Source of the DNA: Hesseltinella vesiculosa | Taxonomy: Eukaryota; Mucoromycota; Mucoromycetes; Mucorales; Cunninghamellaceae | Direction: 5' to 3' | Assembly: GCA_002104935.1 (NCBI GenBank) | Contig: MCGT01000002.1 | Span: forward strand, 62,001 to 126,000 | Length of the DNA: 64,000 nucleotides | Shown: positions 24,027 to 34,573 of the stretch, piece by piece | Position numbering within the stretch: the stretch's first letter is position 1 | How the letters are laid out: every line of letters begins with the position of its first letter | Notes under the pieces: model-generated | Told to the model about the DNA's origin: nothing | The model's database searches: none | The model's input: only the letters and a program-made list of their open reading frames with translations | Program-made: the position numbers and the translations under genes

Positions 24027-24505
24027 ATGTCTGCCGAACTCGCCATCGTCTACGCCGCTCTTATCCTCCAAGACGACAACATTGAAATCACCGTAAGTTT
24101 TTCATTTTTTTTGACCATCGCATCGTCATTAGGCTGTTGGTTCTAGGAAACTGACCCTATTTATTCTATGTAAATAGGAAGACAAGCTCCAAACCCTTGT
24201 CAAGGCTGCCGGTGTTGAAGTTGAACCCATCTGGTTCTCTTTGTACGCCAAGGCTCTCGCTGGCCAAGACCTTAACGAACTCTTGACCAAGGTCGGTACC
24301 CCTGGTGCTGGTCCTGCTGTTGCCGGTGCCGCCGCCGCTGGTGGTGCTGCTGCCGAAGCTGTCGAAGAAGCCAAGGAAGAAGAAAAGGAAGAATCCGACG
24401 ACGTAAGCTTGTCCTCAGGAACTCTGCCCGACCAGGTTTCTCACGTTTTTTCTTTTCTTTTTTTTCGATTTCATCTAGGACATGGGCTTCGGTCTGTTCG
24501 ACTAA
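24027..24505 (+). CDS. RPP1: 60S acidic ribosomal stalk protein P1
   Basis: Stalk protein that pairs with P2 on P0 and recruits translation GTPases. Exons 24027-24092, 24178-24402 and 24479-24505 read [36 protein letters not shown], an Ala/Gly hinge, an acidic [14 protein letters not shown] run and the invariant C-terminus MGFGLFD. The last seven residues sit on a 27-nt final exon. P1 rather than P2 is indicated by SELAxVYAALIL. The presumed 5' leader (about 23968-24020) carries CCATCCATCC repeats, and a T-rich stretch lies upstream, as expected for a highly expressed gene. Confidence 0.95.
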
Positions 24506-24644
24506 ACTCGATTCCATCGTTTTCGTAAATAATAAAAAAGTTCTCCTAGCTTTCTCTCCCAAACCTTCTGAAGACGAAGCGTGGCACGCCTGCAGCAGAG
24601 CCAGGCAAATGATATTCATAATAATAGTAATCATAGTTGTAGCA

Positions 24645-24818
24645 TCATTCGACAAGATCCATGCTCTCTCCATCGACGACTTGGGGCTGATCACGCTTGC
24701 TGACCTTCACGGCCTTTTTCAAACGTAAAAAGCCTTTGCAAACGGTTTCTTTGCTGGGCAGGGTTTCAGATTTGGAAAGGATCAAAAGTGCGGAGGAACA
24801 AAAAAGACAGCTGTTCAT
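24645..24818 (-). CDS. small 57-aa CxxC protein, unknown
   Basis: Intact short ORF in the gap between RPP1 and the ZNF277-like gene. It starts MNSCLFCSSALLILSKSETL, giving one CxxC pair and a third Cys later (ETVCKGF), then a basic stretch (LRLKKAVKVSKRD) and an acidic end (DGESMDLVE). A T-run upstream on the plus strand is shared with the divergent gene. I do not recognise the family; a chance ORF is possible, but its composition is not that of a low-complexity translation. Confidence 0.4.
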   Translation of the reverse strand: MNSCLFCSSALLILSKSETLPSKETVCKGFLRLKKAVKVSKRDQPQVVDGESMDLVE

Positions 24819-24852
24819 TTTTTTTTTCTTTCCTTTTTTTTTTGTACAAACA

Positions 24853-26618
24853 ATGGACAACGAATGGCACACGGTTGGTAATCACAAGCCAATTCCCCAT
24901 GCACAGCACCGCAGACGCTCCAAGGCCAATGTGGGCCGCTCCATCCCAAAGTCCATGCCCAAATCTTTACCCAAATCCTTACCCAGATCGATGCAAGCTC
25001 TCAGCGTGACATCCTCCATCAACGACACCCATCACAATCCATTCCTCTTGCCTGAAGATGACGAATCCGATGACGATTCTAGCAATGATGAATCCGATGA
25101 TGACGAGCCCGAGCCTATGCCAGCTTACCACATTGCTTGCTTGATCAACTGCCCATTTGATGATTGCAGCGCTGTGGCTCCCTTTCTCGATACCACTGCC
25201 CTTGTCCAGCATATCAAACAAGAACATCAGCTCTCCTTCAGTAATCTGCACCACATGTACATGGCGCTCGATCCCTATTTGCAACGTTGGGCCTCCATTT
25301 TCCGCAAAGATCCCGCATCCAAAAAAGACAATGCATCATTTAGAGATGAAGACAATGGTATGAGAGCTGCGCTTTTCTCCCCAGGAAAAAAAAAGAACTC
25401 ATCTGGTCTTTTTCAGTGTATGTCATTGGCCCTCATTGCTCGGAATTGGACCTGTCGATTCGTGAAGATATCCAACGGGCCAAGCTCAACGAAATTTTAG
25501 AATGTCAGCAACGTGAAAGAGATGTGGATTCGCAGCAACCTCGTAAGTGCTTGTTTTGTAAGATTGTCTGTGACTCCAGGTAAGCCTCCCAAAAAAAAAG
25601 AAAAAAGAATGCGCAGCAATGACCCCCCCCCCTCTTTTTTTTTTTTTTACTTCTTCAGGACACCGTTGTTCAAGCATATGTTCAATGAACACAATTTTAA
25701 TATTGGACTGGCTGACAACCTTGTGAATGTGAACGAATTCTTGAATCTGCTGGAAACCAAACTGACAAAGTAAAGCCGTTCCATGGACCCTGCCTTCAGA
25801 CTCACCTTCTCTTCCCCAGGCTGCAGTGCTTGTATTGCGAAAAGACTTTCACCAGCCCCGCCGTGCTCCGCAAGCACATGCGCAAAAAGAAACATTTCAA
25901 GATCGCGTCCAAAAATCGCCAGTACGACCGCTTCTACGTCATCAATTACTTGGAACCAGGCAAGAACTGGGAAACCTTTGAGCATGATCATGACGACTCC
26001 GACGATGGCAAGAAGGAAGAGTAAGTCGCCCATTCTCTCAGCCTCGTCTCACTTTTTATCTATAGATCTTGGGCTGATTGGGAAGAAGAAGTGTCGGAGC
26101 CAACCATGTGCTTATTTGATGAACATGTGCTGCCTCACCCCAAAGATGCCTTGAAACATATGGCCTCTGCCCACGGCTTTGATCTGAATGCACTTCGCAA
26201 AGAAAAAGGCTATGATTTTTACAAGACCATTGTCTTGATCAATTACATTCGTCATTGCTCGTCGCTCAACCAATGCTTTTCTTGTGGTGAAGTGGTGCCT
26301 GAATTCTCACGTCTGGTGCCCCATTTGGAAATCAAAGGTTGTCTCCATGCGTTTGTGTCGCCAGATGCTGAGTTTTGGAAAGACCCCAGGTAAAATATCA
26401 TTCCAAAAAAGGAGCGACGCCGTTCTGATCAGTTTTTTCTTTCCTTTTACAACAGATACATGCTCCCCATTTACGAGAACGATCCATTGTTGACTGGTTT
26501 TGACGACGACGACGAAAGCGACGTGGAAAAGGACCTGCTGTTGTCCGATGACGAAGCCAATCGTAAATACGTTCAGCAAGTCAGCCATTCCTTATCGAAA
26601 TCCATGGACCGTCGCTAG
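24853..26618 (+). CDS. ZNF277: ZNF277-like C2H2 zinc-finger protein
   Basis: Eukaryotic zinc-finger protein; animal ZNF277 associates with ribosomal protein uS5 and Polycomb Bmi1, and the fungal role is unclear. The N-terminus is basic, then acidic (DDESDDDSSNDESDDD). A first degenerate finger is CPFDDCS...HIKQEH; then CLFCKIVCDS and FKHMFNEHNFNIGLADNLV, CLYCEKTFTSPAVLRKHMRK followed by the family mark YDRFYVINYLEPGK, then CLFDE...HMASAHGFDL and CFSCGE. It ends acidic with ..KSMDRR at 26618. Introns near 25366-25417, 25542-25550 (small, uncertain), 25579-25658, 25771-25820, 26022-26066 and 26392-26456. Exact joins around 25540-25580 are tentative. Confidence 0.82.
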
Positions 26619-27010
26619 AGTTTTCTCTGATTCCATAGTACTTTTAGACCTACCCATTCATGACGTTTGCCAAAATAAATTGAACCAATCTCAGAATCTT
26701 TTCTTGGCGTCATTCCATTGGTAAGTTCCAAGAATTCTTTTTCCTGTCTCCCCAGAACCTGGATATGCCTGCGTGTCCAATGATGGCAACTTTCCACCAA
26801 TCACGTCATTGCTGACAACAAAAAAAATCGCCAGGTTTTTGAAAGTTTGCCATATTTTCCCTGAGGGTATATTTTCTGTATCAGGGTCTTCGGGCCCCGC
26901 GCTGCCATTTTTTTTTTCGATCGCATCGTATAAAAACCAAAAGGTTTTTTTTTGTTTTTTTTTGATTTCTTTTTGATTTCCTCCAACCTCGTTTTTTTTA
27001 ATACTCAACC
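26619..27010. other. intergenic; promoter of the secreted GlcG/HbpS gene
   Basis: 3' UTR of the zinc-finger gene, then an AT-rich promoter with T-tracts (26905-27000). No other gene is supported. Confidence 0.45.
26929..26935 (+). promoter_or_regulatory. TATA box of the GlcG/HbpS gene
   Basis: TATAAAA, about 75 bp before the ATG at 27011, in a T-rich context. Confidence 0.55.
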
Positions 27011-27475
27011 ATGCTCAAGTCTGTCCTCATTCTTTTCTTTGCTGTCGTTGCCTTGGCTTGTGCCCAAGTTTCCGTCGTGAACACCGTGTCGACTGACGCC
27101 TCGGTCAAGGCTGCCGAAGCTGTGTTGAAGGCCGCTCGCAAGGCCGGTCACCATGTGTCCGTCGCCATCATTGATCGCTCTGGCCGCGTCCGTTTGTCCA
27201 TCACTGACGACAACGCTGGTCCCCAAACCGAAGAATCTGCCAAGCGCAAGGCCTTCACTGCCGTCTCCTTTGGCAACCCCACCTCCAACCTGACTGCTGC
27301 TGCTAGCGCTCCTGGTGTCTCCATCCACGATATCCCCAACACCCTCTTCTTGGCTGGCGGTGTGCCCATCCCCTACAACGGTCTTGCCATCGGCGCCATT
27401 GGTGTCGGTGGTGCCCCTTCTGGTGACCTTGATGAACAATACGCCCGTGCTGGTCTTGCCACTATCCACTTGTAA
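27011..27475 (+). CDS. secreted GlcG/HbpS-domain protein
   Basis: 154-aa intronless protein with a clear signal peptide (MLKSVLILFFAVVALACAQ, cleavage after about Ala18). The mature part is a GlcG/HbpS fold: AAEAVLKAARKAGHHVSVAI, then DRSGRVRLSI, SAKRKAFTAVSFGNPTS, a GGVPIPYNGLAIGAIGVGG loop and DEQYARAGL. Bacterial relatives bind haem or act in glycolate loci; in fungi small secreted members are common with unknown ligand. Codon use is strongly biased (GCC, GTC, ACC), suggesting high expression. Extracellular location is inferred from the signal peptide. Confidence 0.85.
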   Translation: MLKSVLILFFAVVALACAQVSVVNTVSTDASVKAAEAVLKAARKAGHHVSVAIIDRSGRVRLSITDDNAGPQTEESAKRKAFTAVSFGNPTSNLTAAASAPGVSIHDIPNTLFLAGGVPIPYNGLAIGAIGVGGAPSGDLDEQYARAGLATIHL

Positions 27476-27615
27476 AAGCAAACTCTTACCCCCCCCCAAC
27501 TCTCTACACCTACTTAAAAATAAAACTTTTTTAAATATAAAATCGTGGTAGTTTATATGGGGATATCGTGTAGAAAAAAAAGGGGGGGTGGGTGGGTTAT
27601 TCATCCATCGACGGT

Positions 27616-28867
27616 TTATTTGGCGACAACAATGATCAACGCCAAAACCGAGCCCACCACAGCAATGATCAGCAAGAAGCAGCACATATTCTTTCGAGCA
27701 TTCTTTTGGTGTCGATTGGCCACTGTCAGCTCCTCGGCAGCCTGGCGTGTGTTTTGGGATATATTCAGCACGTTACTGTAGATGCTCTCTAAACAACATC
27801 AAAGGAAAAATGAGACTTGCATCATTAAAAAGGGACAGAGCACTTACGGATGCCATTGTCTTGTTCATTCACGAGCATTCCCAGATCACGAAAGATTTCA
27901 TTTAATTCTGTGATACCTTGCTCGATGCCTTGGATTTCGCCTTCACGTTCGGAAATGAGCACTTCGTTGTATTCGATCTCATTATCCAGAGCCTGGAGTT
28001 GAATGCGTCGTTGTGTATCGTCTACCAAGGTTGTCTGATCATCTGCCATTTCATCTTCTTCCACACTAATATATATATTTTTTTTAAAAAAAGCAAAGAT
28101 GGGGGAATGTCAATCGTGGATTCCCAAAAGAGGTAGGGTCTCGGTCACAGGGTCTTATTTGCGCACTTACGCCACTTGCGATTGCAACATGGCCGAGGTG
28201 GCCTTGGCCTTGTCGAGAAATTCCCGTTGTTTGGTGGCCGATACGCGTTGGATCTTTTGGAATTCACCTAGAACCTTTTGAAAGTCCTTCGATAATTTCT
28301 GCTGTTCCAGCTTGCGCTGCCTCTGCCAAGGAAAATAGGTCAGCGGTGGTCGCAGTTTTTTTTTTCTTTGCGCCGAGCTTTTTGCTTACTGCGCTGGGCC
28401 CGGTGCCTAGAGGATAAGAGGCCAACTGTTTGATATCTTGCGTAGCATCTCGAATAAGATCTCGGGTCGCTTCGGTGGTATCATGCCTATACATGAGAGT
28501 CGGGCGGTCAATGGTCATATGCTTCTATTGTGAACGAACGTTACAGTTTGTTGCGAACATCTGCCGTATCACGAGGTCCTCCCAGAAAGTTGACGAGACG
28601 CTCTATGCTTGTAATATTGCCGTTGATGTGGAAGACTTGCTGAGATACTTTCTGTACAAGTGACTTGTATTCTTGGTTATCATCATCTAAAACGTACCGA
28701 AAAAAAAATAAAGATGTGTGAAAAAGGTGGGGCAATGGCGTTTTTGCCAAGACCATCGGTTCGCTTGTTTTCTGGCCCCTCCACTTACTGGGCAATTGAA
28801 TGGCGCCTTGTCGTGGTGCTCTTAATGATCCCGAGCCATAACCTTGTTCTAAATCATTAAAGGACAT
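27616..28867 (-). CDS. PEP12: endosomal/vacuolar syntaxin (Pep12/Vam3, Qa-SNARE)
   Basis: Qa-SNARE for fusion at late endosome and vacuole. From 28867 it reads MSFNDLEQGYGSG, an N-terminal Habc domain (VSQQVFHINGNITSIERLVN, then RDLIRDATQDIKQLA), LSKDFQKVLGEFQKIQR, the SNARE motif with the central Gln in ITELNEIFRDLGMLVNEQ, and a C-terminal membrane anchor CCFLLIIAVVGSVLALIIVV ending VAK at 27616. Five introns; the last splits the SNARE helix after DNGI. Vam3 is an alternative name, since the two classes are hard to part by eye. Confidence 0.88.
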
Positions 28868-29284
28868 TGTTTACAAACAGGAAAAAAAAAGTGTGGTGTG
28901 AAAAAAAAAAGTGTGGTGTGAAAAAAAAAAGCTGCGAAAAAAAAAGCGTCTGCAGCCATGATCAGGGAACTTGCCAGCCTGAAGAACCAATCACGTGTCC
29001 CTATTTTTTGATTTGTTGATTCCGTCGCAAGAGAAGACCCCAGGGGTAGCAACCTATCCATAGGAACAACACAGTGGCGGTGATGCGTTTGAAGCAGCTT
29101 TCCCTGTTGAGACATATCTTCGTTATTTAGCAGGCACTGTAAAACAATATGGCCAGGATGGGGGTAGGTTGGGTTCAACAAAGCGGTGTTCTTGTTCTAT
29201 TTTTTTTTCCCTCATTCTCCTTTTTTCCCCTTCATTCCCCTCTCCTCTTTTAATCATTGCACCTGCATCATCATTAGCCATACC
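28868..29284. other. divergent promoter region, PEP12 / GCR1_C gene
   Basis: Two exact tandem copies of an A9-GTGTGGTGTG unit lie at 28881-28921, then a third partial A-run. A T/C-rich stretch (29200-29250) precedes the rightward gene. No gene here. Confidence 0.45.
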
Positions 29285-30151
29285 ATGAAGTCAGATGTAT
29301 TCCATCAACGCTTGTCCAAAATGGAATCGGACGTGAAAAGGCTACTCAAGACACAGAAACGAGAAAGGGCACTGATGAAGCGCACCCACCGACAAAATCA
29401 AAAGATCCTGAGCGCAATGAAAGACATCCAACGACATATGACCCGGCCAGCCAACCACCTACCAGCATTTGCATATCCCCAACATCCTTCTCCAATGGCT
29501 TGCTTCCCATACCCACAATCAGCCATCTATCATCCCTACGCCATCGCCGATGGCCAACAAGTGACTCCCGCGTCTTTACCCGATCGTCCAACCCCCCGAC
29601 CAACGACGCCAAAGCAAGCATCACCTGAAAGACTCTCCTATGCCCCGACAGCAACTCCCGCCCCTGAAACCTACTCCCTTGTCTCCAGCGCTAGCCCGCC
29701 ACCGGTCGAGCTTGCCCAGCACTCCAGGCCATCTACCTCGGCCGGTCAACAAGGCGACGATGCCATCTACGGAATGAACCGGAACGTGATGGATGTCGTC
29801 CAGCTCTGGACAGAGTATGCCAATGGTATCAACGGTGGGCCTTCGATCAAATCACTCGAACGCATCCATGGCTCGAGCTGGAGAAGTACAAAAGCCGTGT
29901 CCCGCTACTTCGCCCGTCGACGACCCCTCTTTACTGCCGTCATCCGTCGTGCCCAAGACGATGGTGTGTCTGAAGAAGCAGCCGCCCGCTCTATGGAAAT
30001 CGAGCGCCTGGATAAAAACATGACCCTGGTCCAGTACTGCACCTTTCTGGGATCTCAGTCCAAAAGGCCCATCGACCTATCCACCAACACTCATGCCCAA
30101 AGCGACACAGAATATGACGAACTGGAGGACACAAAGGCTGAATCCTACTAA
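29285..30151 (+). CDS. GCR1_C-domain putative transcription factor
   Basis: Single-exon protein of about 288 aa. An N-terminal basic coiled-coil (RLSKMESDVKRLLKTQKR) is followed by a Pro/Ser-rich linker and a GCR1_C-type DNA-binding domain at about residues 160-230: VMDVVQLWTEYANGINGGPS, LERIHGSSWR, AVSRYFARRRPLF. In yeast this domain is found in Gcr1, Msn1 and Hot1, regulators of glycolytic and stress genes; here the target is unknown. I chose the ATG at 29285 because upstream in-frame codons (from 29186) translate a pyrimidine-rich leader into Phe/Pro runs. Confidence 0.78.
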   Translation: MKSDVFHQRLSKMESDVKRLLKTQKRERALMKRTHRQNQKILSAMKDIQRHMTRPANHLPAFAYPQHPSPMACFPYPQSAIYHPYAIADGQQVTPASLPDRPTPRPTTPKQASPERLSYAPTATPAPETYSLVSSASPPPVELAQHSRPSTSAGQQGDDAIYGMNRNVMDVVQLWTEYANGINGGPSIKSLERIHGSSWRSTKAVSRYFARRRPLFTAVIRRAQDDGVSEEAAARSMEIERLDKNMTLVQYCTFLGSQSKRPIDLSTNTHAQSDTEYDELEDTKAESY

Positions 30152-30356
30152 TCTCGATCTTCCCCTTTTCATTTTTTTTTTCTTTGTTCCCTGCTCACTT
30201 CTTTGCTGACATGCCTGCACACAGCTGCAATAATAAAATTTGTCCCTGACCCTTTTGCAGGAAATCTGGCCTGAGTTCCAAACTGACCAAAGCAGGTGGC
30301 TGGGCTTTTTTTTTTTTTTTTTTTCTTTCTTTTCCTTACTCTTCTTCTTTACTAAC

Positions 30357-31569
30357 ATGCCAAAGGTTCCTGTCTTGCCATCCGATATCAAGAATAAGCA
30401 AAAGCGTGAAAACCTCTATCATAAACTCAAGGCCGAAAAGGCCAAGAAGAAGCTGGAGCGCCGTAAACAACTTGCCAAGGATGAAGCCAAGAATCCTGAA
30501 TTGAAAGAGGTAACAAGCTGCCACGCCGAGCATCGATCTTATGTTATGTCATTATAGAAACGTTTACGAGAAAATGTGCCAAGGACATTGGAAAACACCC
30601 GTGAACATGACGATACCATGGTTGATGCCGAGGACGAGGAAGTGGCCGAGGACATTGCTAGCGATGAACTTGCCAGCTACTTTTCTGGCAAGACCCCCAA
30701 GATCGTGGTCACCACCAGCAAAAAATGTACAAAGGTAACATCAGAGTTGAAGATGCATCATCCGATCCTCACCCCTCCTTTTTTTTTTTTTTTTTTTTTT
30801 TTTGTTATAGGTGACGTACGACTTTTGTGCAGAGTTGATCTCCATGATGCCCAATGCCCAGTTTGAAAAACGAGGTGCCAAACACGAGCTACGTCAAATC
30901 ATCAAAATTGCCAACGAACAAGAATTCACGGATCTGATCGTTGTCAATGAAGATCACAAGCAGCCAAGTAAGCAAAGTGAAAAAGAGACGCTTCACGGCA
31001 ACCTCATGTTGACATGTTGCTTCTAGACGGCATCACTTTGATCCATTTGCCTGAAGGACCTTCCGCCTATTTCAAGTTATCCAATTTTATTCCTGCCAGC
31101 CGGATCACCGTAAGTTTTTGAAGAACATGCTGGTGAAAGGAACGAAGCACTCAGTTTCCTCGATAGGATCATGGTGCCGTTACTGCGCATTTCCCCGAAA
31201 TCATCCTCAACAACTTCAACACACGGTTGGGTCACACCATCGGCCGCATGTTCCAAGCACTCTTCCCTCAAGTGCCTGAATTCCAGGGCCGTCAAGCCAT
31301 TACTTTCCACAACCAACGTGATTTCATCTTTGTGCGACGACACCGTAAGCCTTTTGTCTTGTGTGTCATGCCTGCCAATCTCACCCCTTCTCGTTTTGCT
31401 ATTAGGATATGTGTTTCGAGATACTGACCGCGTTGGATTGCAAGAACTGGGCCCCAAATTCACATTGAAGCTCAAGTGGCTGCAAAAGGGCGTGTATGAC
31501 CGCAATGGCGAATATGAATGGTTGTTCAAGCCCGAACTGGAAACAAGCCGAAGGCGCTTCTTCTTGTAA
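30357..31569 (+). CDS. RPF1: ribosome biogenesis factor Rpf1 (Brix domain)
   Basis: Nucleolar Brix-family protein needed for 27S pre-rRNA processing and 60S assembly. It begins [20 protein letters not shown] with a basic coiled-coil ([20 protein letters not shown]); the Brix core is [42 protein letters not shown], the sigma70-like stretch [22 protein letters not shown], and [17 protein letters not shown]. It ends with [20 protein letters not shown] and SRRRFFL. Introns near 30509-30557, 30735-30810, 30967-31025, 31110-31167 and 31347-31407 all keep frame. A 24-nt T-run sits in the second intron. Confidence 0.93.
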
Positions 31570-31873
31570 ATTAACACTCTCTTCTCATTCATTTTATTCT
31601 CCACCATCATTCTGTAGAACGCTTCATATCTCTCCCTCTTCTTCTTTTTTTTTTTGCATCTGATGAAATAAACCATGGCTACTGAAAAATGATTCCCAAC
31701 GACGACATGGCGTCCTTGCTATGACTGGATGGACAAGAGGCGGTGTTTTAACCTTGGTTCTATGATCTCAAGTGTTAGGCGCCTTGAAACATCTGAGAGG
31801 GTTCCAGGCATGAGCTGCTATGTGTGGTGGATGGTCGGCCATGGTCGGCCATGGTGGCTACGAGATGCGCTAT
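31570..31873. other. convergent 3' region, RPF1 / BET2
   Basis: Shared 3' flanks. A small triplication of GGCCATGGT(CG) lies at about 31830-31857. No gene. Confidence 0.4.
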
Positions 31874-33049
31874 TTATTTAAGAGAATATTTTGGTTCCAG
31901 GCCAATCCGTTCAATGACCTCCGCTGACATACAATACACAGGATCAACGCGTTTCAGTCCTTCATAGCCTAGCAGCGAAAGCCCTGCCACACCGAACACT
32001 GTATGGAACACGTCCACCATGTCGCCCGGTCGATCAGCAATGCCGCCTAGATCAGGATCCTGTTCAACCAAGAGAAGAAGTTACAAATCAGCCGCATACG
32101 ACTCCTCTCCCCTCTGAGCATGGCTCCCTACCTGGGCGGACAGGATAAATGAGATCAGTTTCTCCTTGTCGATCCAGCTAACCCTGCCCAAGATGGAGAG
32201 GGATGAGAGCACCCACCACGAGTAGCAGACCTAAGTTTCCATAAAAAGACAGGGTGAGCCATGGAGGGAGGTGGGAAAAGAAGGTCACTTGCATCTTCTA
32301 ATTTTTCAGGGCGACCGTTCAAGCCGCCGTTTTTCAGTTGGCGTTCGCAGAGCCACCAGGCCATCAGATCGGTATCGACATAGTGAAGGCCGTCGACAAT
32401 GGCCAGGAAGCCTAGGCAGCAGTAGGCCTGACCAGCATGTGACTCGCTACCTGGCCGATTGCCAAACCCGCCGTCGTAGTTCTTGCACTGGAGAATCCAT
32501 TCCACCGCCTTGGGTATATCGATTGCATCCAGCCGCTTCAGCAAGGACAGCGCAGCCACGGCCACGAACGAGAAACGAGAATCCACCTCACCCCATACGT
32601 CCCCAGTGAATGACCCGTCTGTGTTTTGTCGATTGGCAATATCTAGCAGGCGAAAAAAAAAAAAAAAACGGTGAAAAAGAGAGTGACCAACTGACCAGAC
32701 ACCTACAGGTAATAACTTTGTCAATGTCGATGGCGTTGATGGCATCCAGAGTGATGAGGATTTGAATAGACGACAAGGTATAAAGCAAATGTGAATCATG
32801 ATGGAGATGACCACCGAATCCGCCGTCTTCGCGTTGTAGGCTGACGACATAATCAATGACCTCTTGGCGAGGCAGGGCATCTCGATGGTGCATCAGGTCC
32901 AAAGCTGTCAGGCCCCAGTACAGGCCACTGACTCGTAGGTGCTCGGTCAGCCAGTACTCCAGATCTTCTTTTCGATGATCTAGTGACTGAATATACTTGA
33001 CATGTAAATCGGTGAGCAGGTGATCTGCTACTTTCTCCTCTGTAGCCAT
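31874..33049 (-). CDS. BET2: Rab geranylgeranyltransferase beta subunit
   Basis: Beta subunit of type-II protein geranylgeranyltransferase, which with Bet4 and the escort protein prenylates Rab GTPases. From 33049: [34 protein letters not shown], then prenyltransferase repeats ([104 protein letters not shown]). Zinc ligands are visible: Asp-Cys in the VCYSWW region and the His in DVFHT. Ends ..GLEPKYSLK at 31874. Introns near 32646-32710, 32232-32290 and 32062-32130. The ATG lies only 93 bp from the divergent LARP7-like start. Confidence 0.93.
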
Positions 33050-33142
33050 TTTATTAAAAAAAAAAAAATAGAGTGAGAAAAAAAGTGAGCGGTGGAGTTC
33101 TTTTTTCTTTTTCATTTTGCTTACCCGATTTAAAACGTTGCC

Positions 33143-34564
33143 ATGGTGGATCTCCAAGGATTGGCTAATGGCTTGACGAAATGCTTTAGCGATTTCTATA
33201 TTCAATCCAATGATACAATGAAACAGTTTATTCTGAAAGCAGAGCAAGGATGTGAGTTGCGATCTATGTTTTTATTGCTCGATTGCTCACCGATTTTTTT
33301 TTTTACGTTGTCATACACCAGGCGTTTCTTTTGACGATATCATGACCATTGCGCCAATCAGTAAATGGAATCCAACGGTCAACGACATTGAAATGGCCGT
33401 GCAAGAGCATTGCGAGAACACGCTGCTGGTAAGGATCTGCGGCTCGGAGTTGCTGCTGAATGTGCTTCTACTTTCAACATAGGCGACCCAGACAGGTGTC
33501 CAGCGGATCAAGCCCTTTATTGATCAACAAACGATCGAACAGGACGACTGGTCCATCCTTGTGGTAAGAAGAACGATGCGAATAGAGAGGGAACGTGCCG
33601 GAGATACATTCATTGTCTATGCCAAATAGGAAGGTCTGCCAAAAAAATATGACACAAAGGACAGGATCCAAGACCTATTTACCCAGCATGTGGGCCCAGT
33701 CGCGTTTCTTCGGTTTCCACCCGACCGCCAAGGCAAAGAGTTCTTCCAGGGTCTTTGTTTTATCGAGTTCCAAGACAAGCAATACGTGCAGCAGGCGATC
33801 GACATGTTCGATTGCTTTGACCTCGACACACTCTCCTTTCAACACAATCCGGCCAGTCCGATCCAGCATCCTTTGCGGGTGATGTCAAAGTACGATTTTC
33901 AAGAAGTAGCCCTGTAAGCTGACTCTGCCATTCTTTTCGTCATAGACATGACTGGAATGCCATGAAAGAAGCGTATTTGAAATTACAGGAACAAGAGGCG
34001 GATTTTATCAAAAGCCTTTGGAACGACCACATCCGAGCGACCAACAAGCGTCAAACCGAGGAGGACAAGCAGCACGCTACGCCAGCCAAGAAAACCAAAC
34101 GCGAGGAGATCCTGCAAGAGGAAGCCGCGGCCCAGCCGGCGTACCCGGAGCATGTGGTTGTCACTGTCGAGCATATCCATCCAAAGACCAGCAAAACCGC
34201 ACTCAAAGCCATTCTGGAACAGTCTGGCGCATCGGTGGCCTTTGTCAAATACAAAAAGGGACTGGTCCAGGTAAAGCGACACTGTTTCTGTGCGATGGAT
34301 CTCATCCTTTTTTTTTTTTTTTTGGGGGGGGGGGGACGTGTGTTTCAACCTTAGACCAATGTACGGATGACGACACCTGAAGACACGGACAAGTTAGTGA
34401 CGTATTTCCAAACACATCATTTGGTGCAAGAAACTGCACAAGATACCAAAGGATCGGCCAAGGACGCTGCCTCGTTTGAAACCCTGTCGGTGCGGGCCAT
34501 ACAAGGACAAGAAGAAAAGATTTATTGGGAGTCAGAGTCATGGCATCCCGCAGATAAAAAATAA
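33143..34564 (+). CDS. LARP7: LARP7/Pof8-like La-related RNA-binding protein
   Basis: La-related protein; fungal members (Pof8) bind telomerase RNA and U6, animal LARP7 binds 7SK. The layout fits: a La motif (LTKCFSDFYIQSNDTMKQFI, VSFDDIMTIAPISKWN, EMAVQEHCENTLL), an RRM (ILVEGLPKKYDTKDRIQDLF, GKEFFQGLCFIEFQDK), a charged linker with KKTKREE, and a C-terminal xRRM-type domain (VVVTVEHIHPKTSKTALKAI, AFVKYKKGLVQ, KIYWESESW). Introns near 33252-33321, 33429-33482, 33564-33629, 33914-33947 and 34271-34353; some are short. It converges on HACL1 with 9 bp between the stop codons. A telomerase role is inference from family. Confidence 0.8.
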
Positions 34565-34573
34565 ATAGAGTTT

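Noticed and set aside
27005..27685. 226-aa minus-strand ORF
   Set aside because: Antisense to the GlcG/HbpS gene, created by biased codon use.
31077..31676. 199-aa minus-strand ORF
   Set aside because: Antisense to RPF1 exons.
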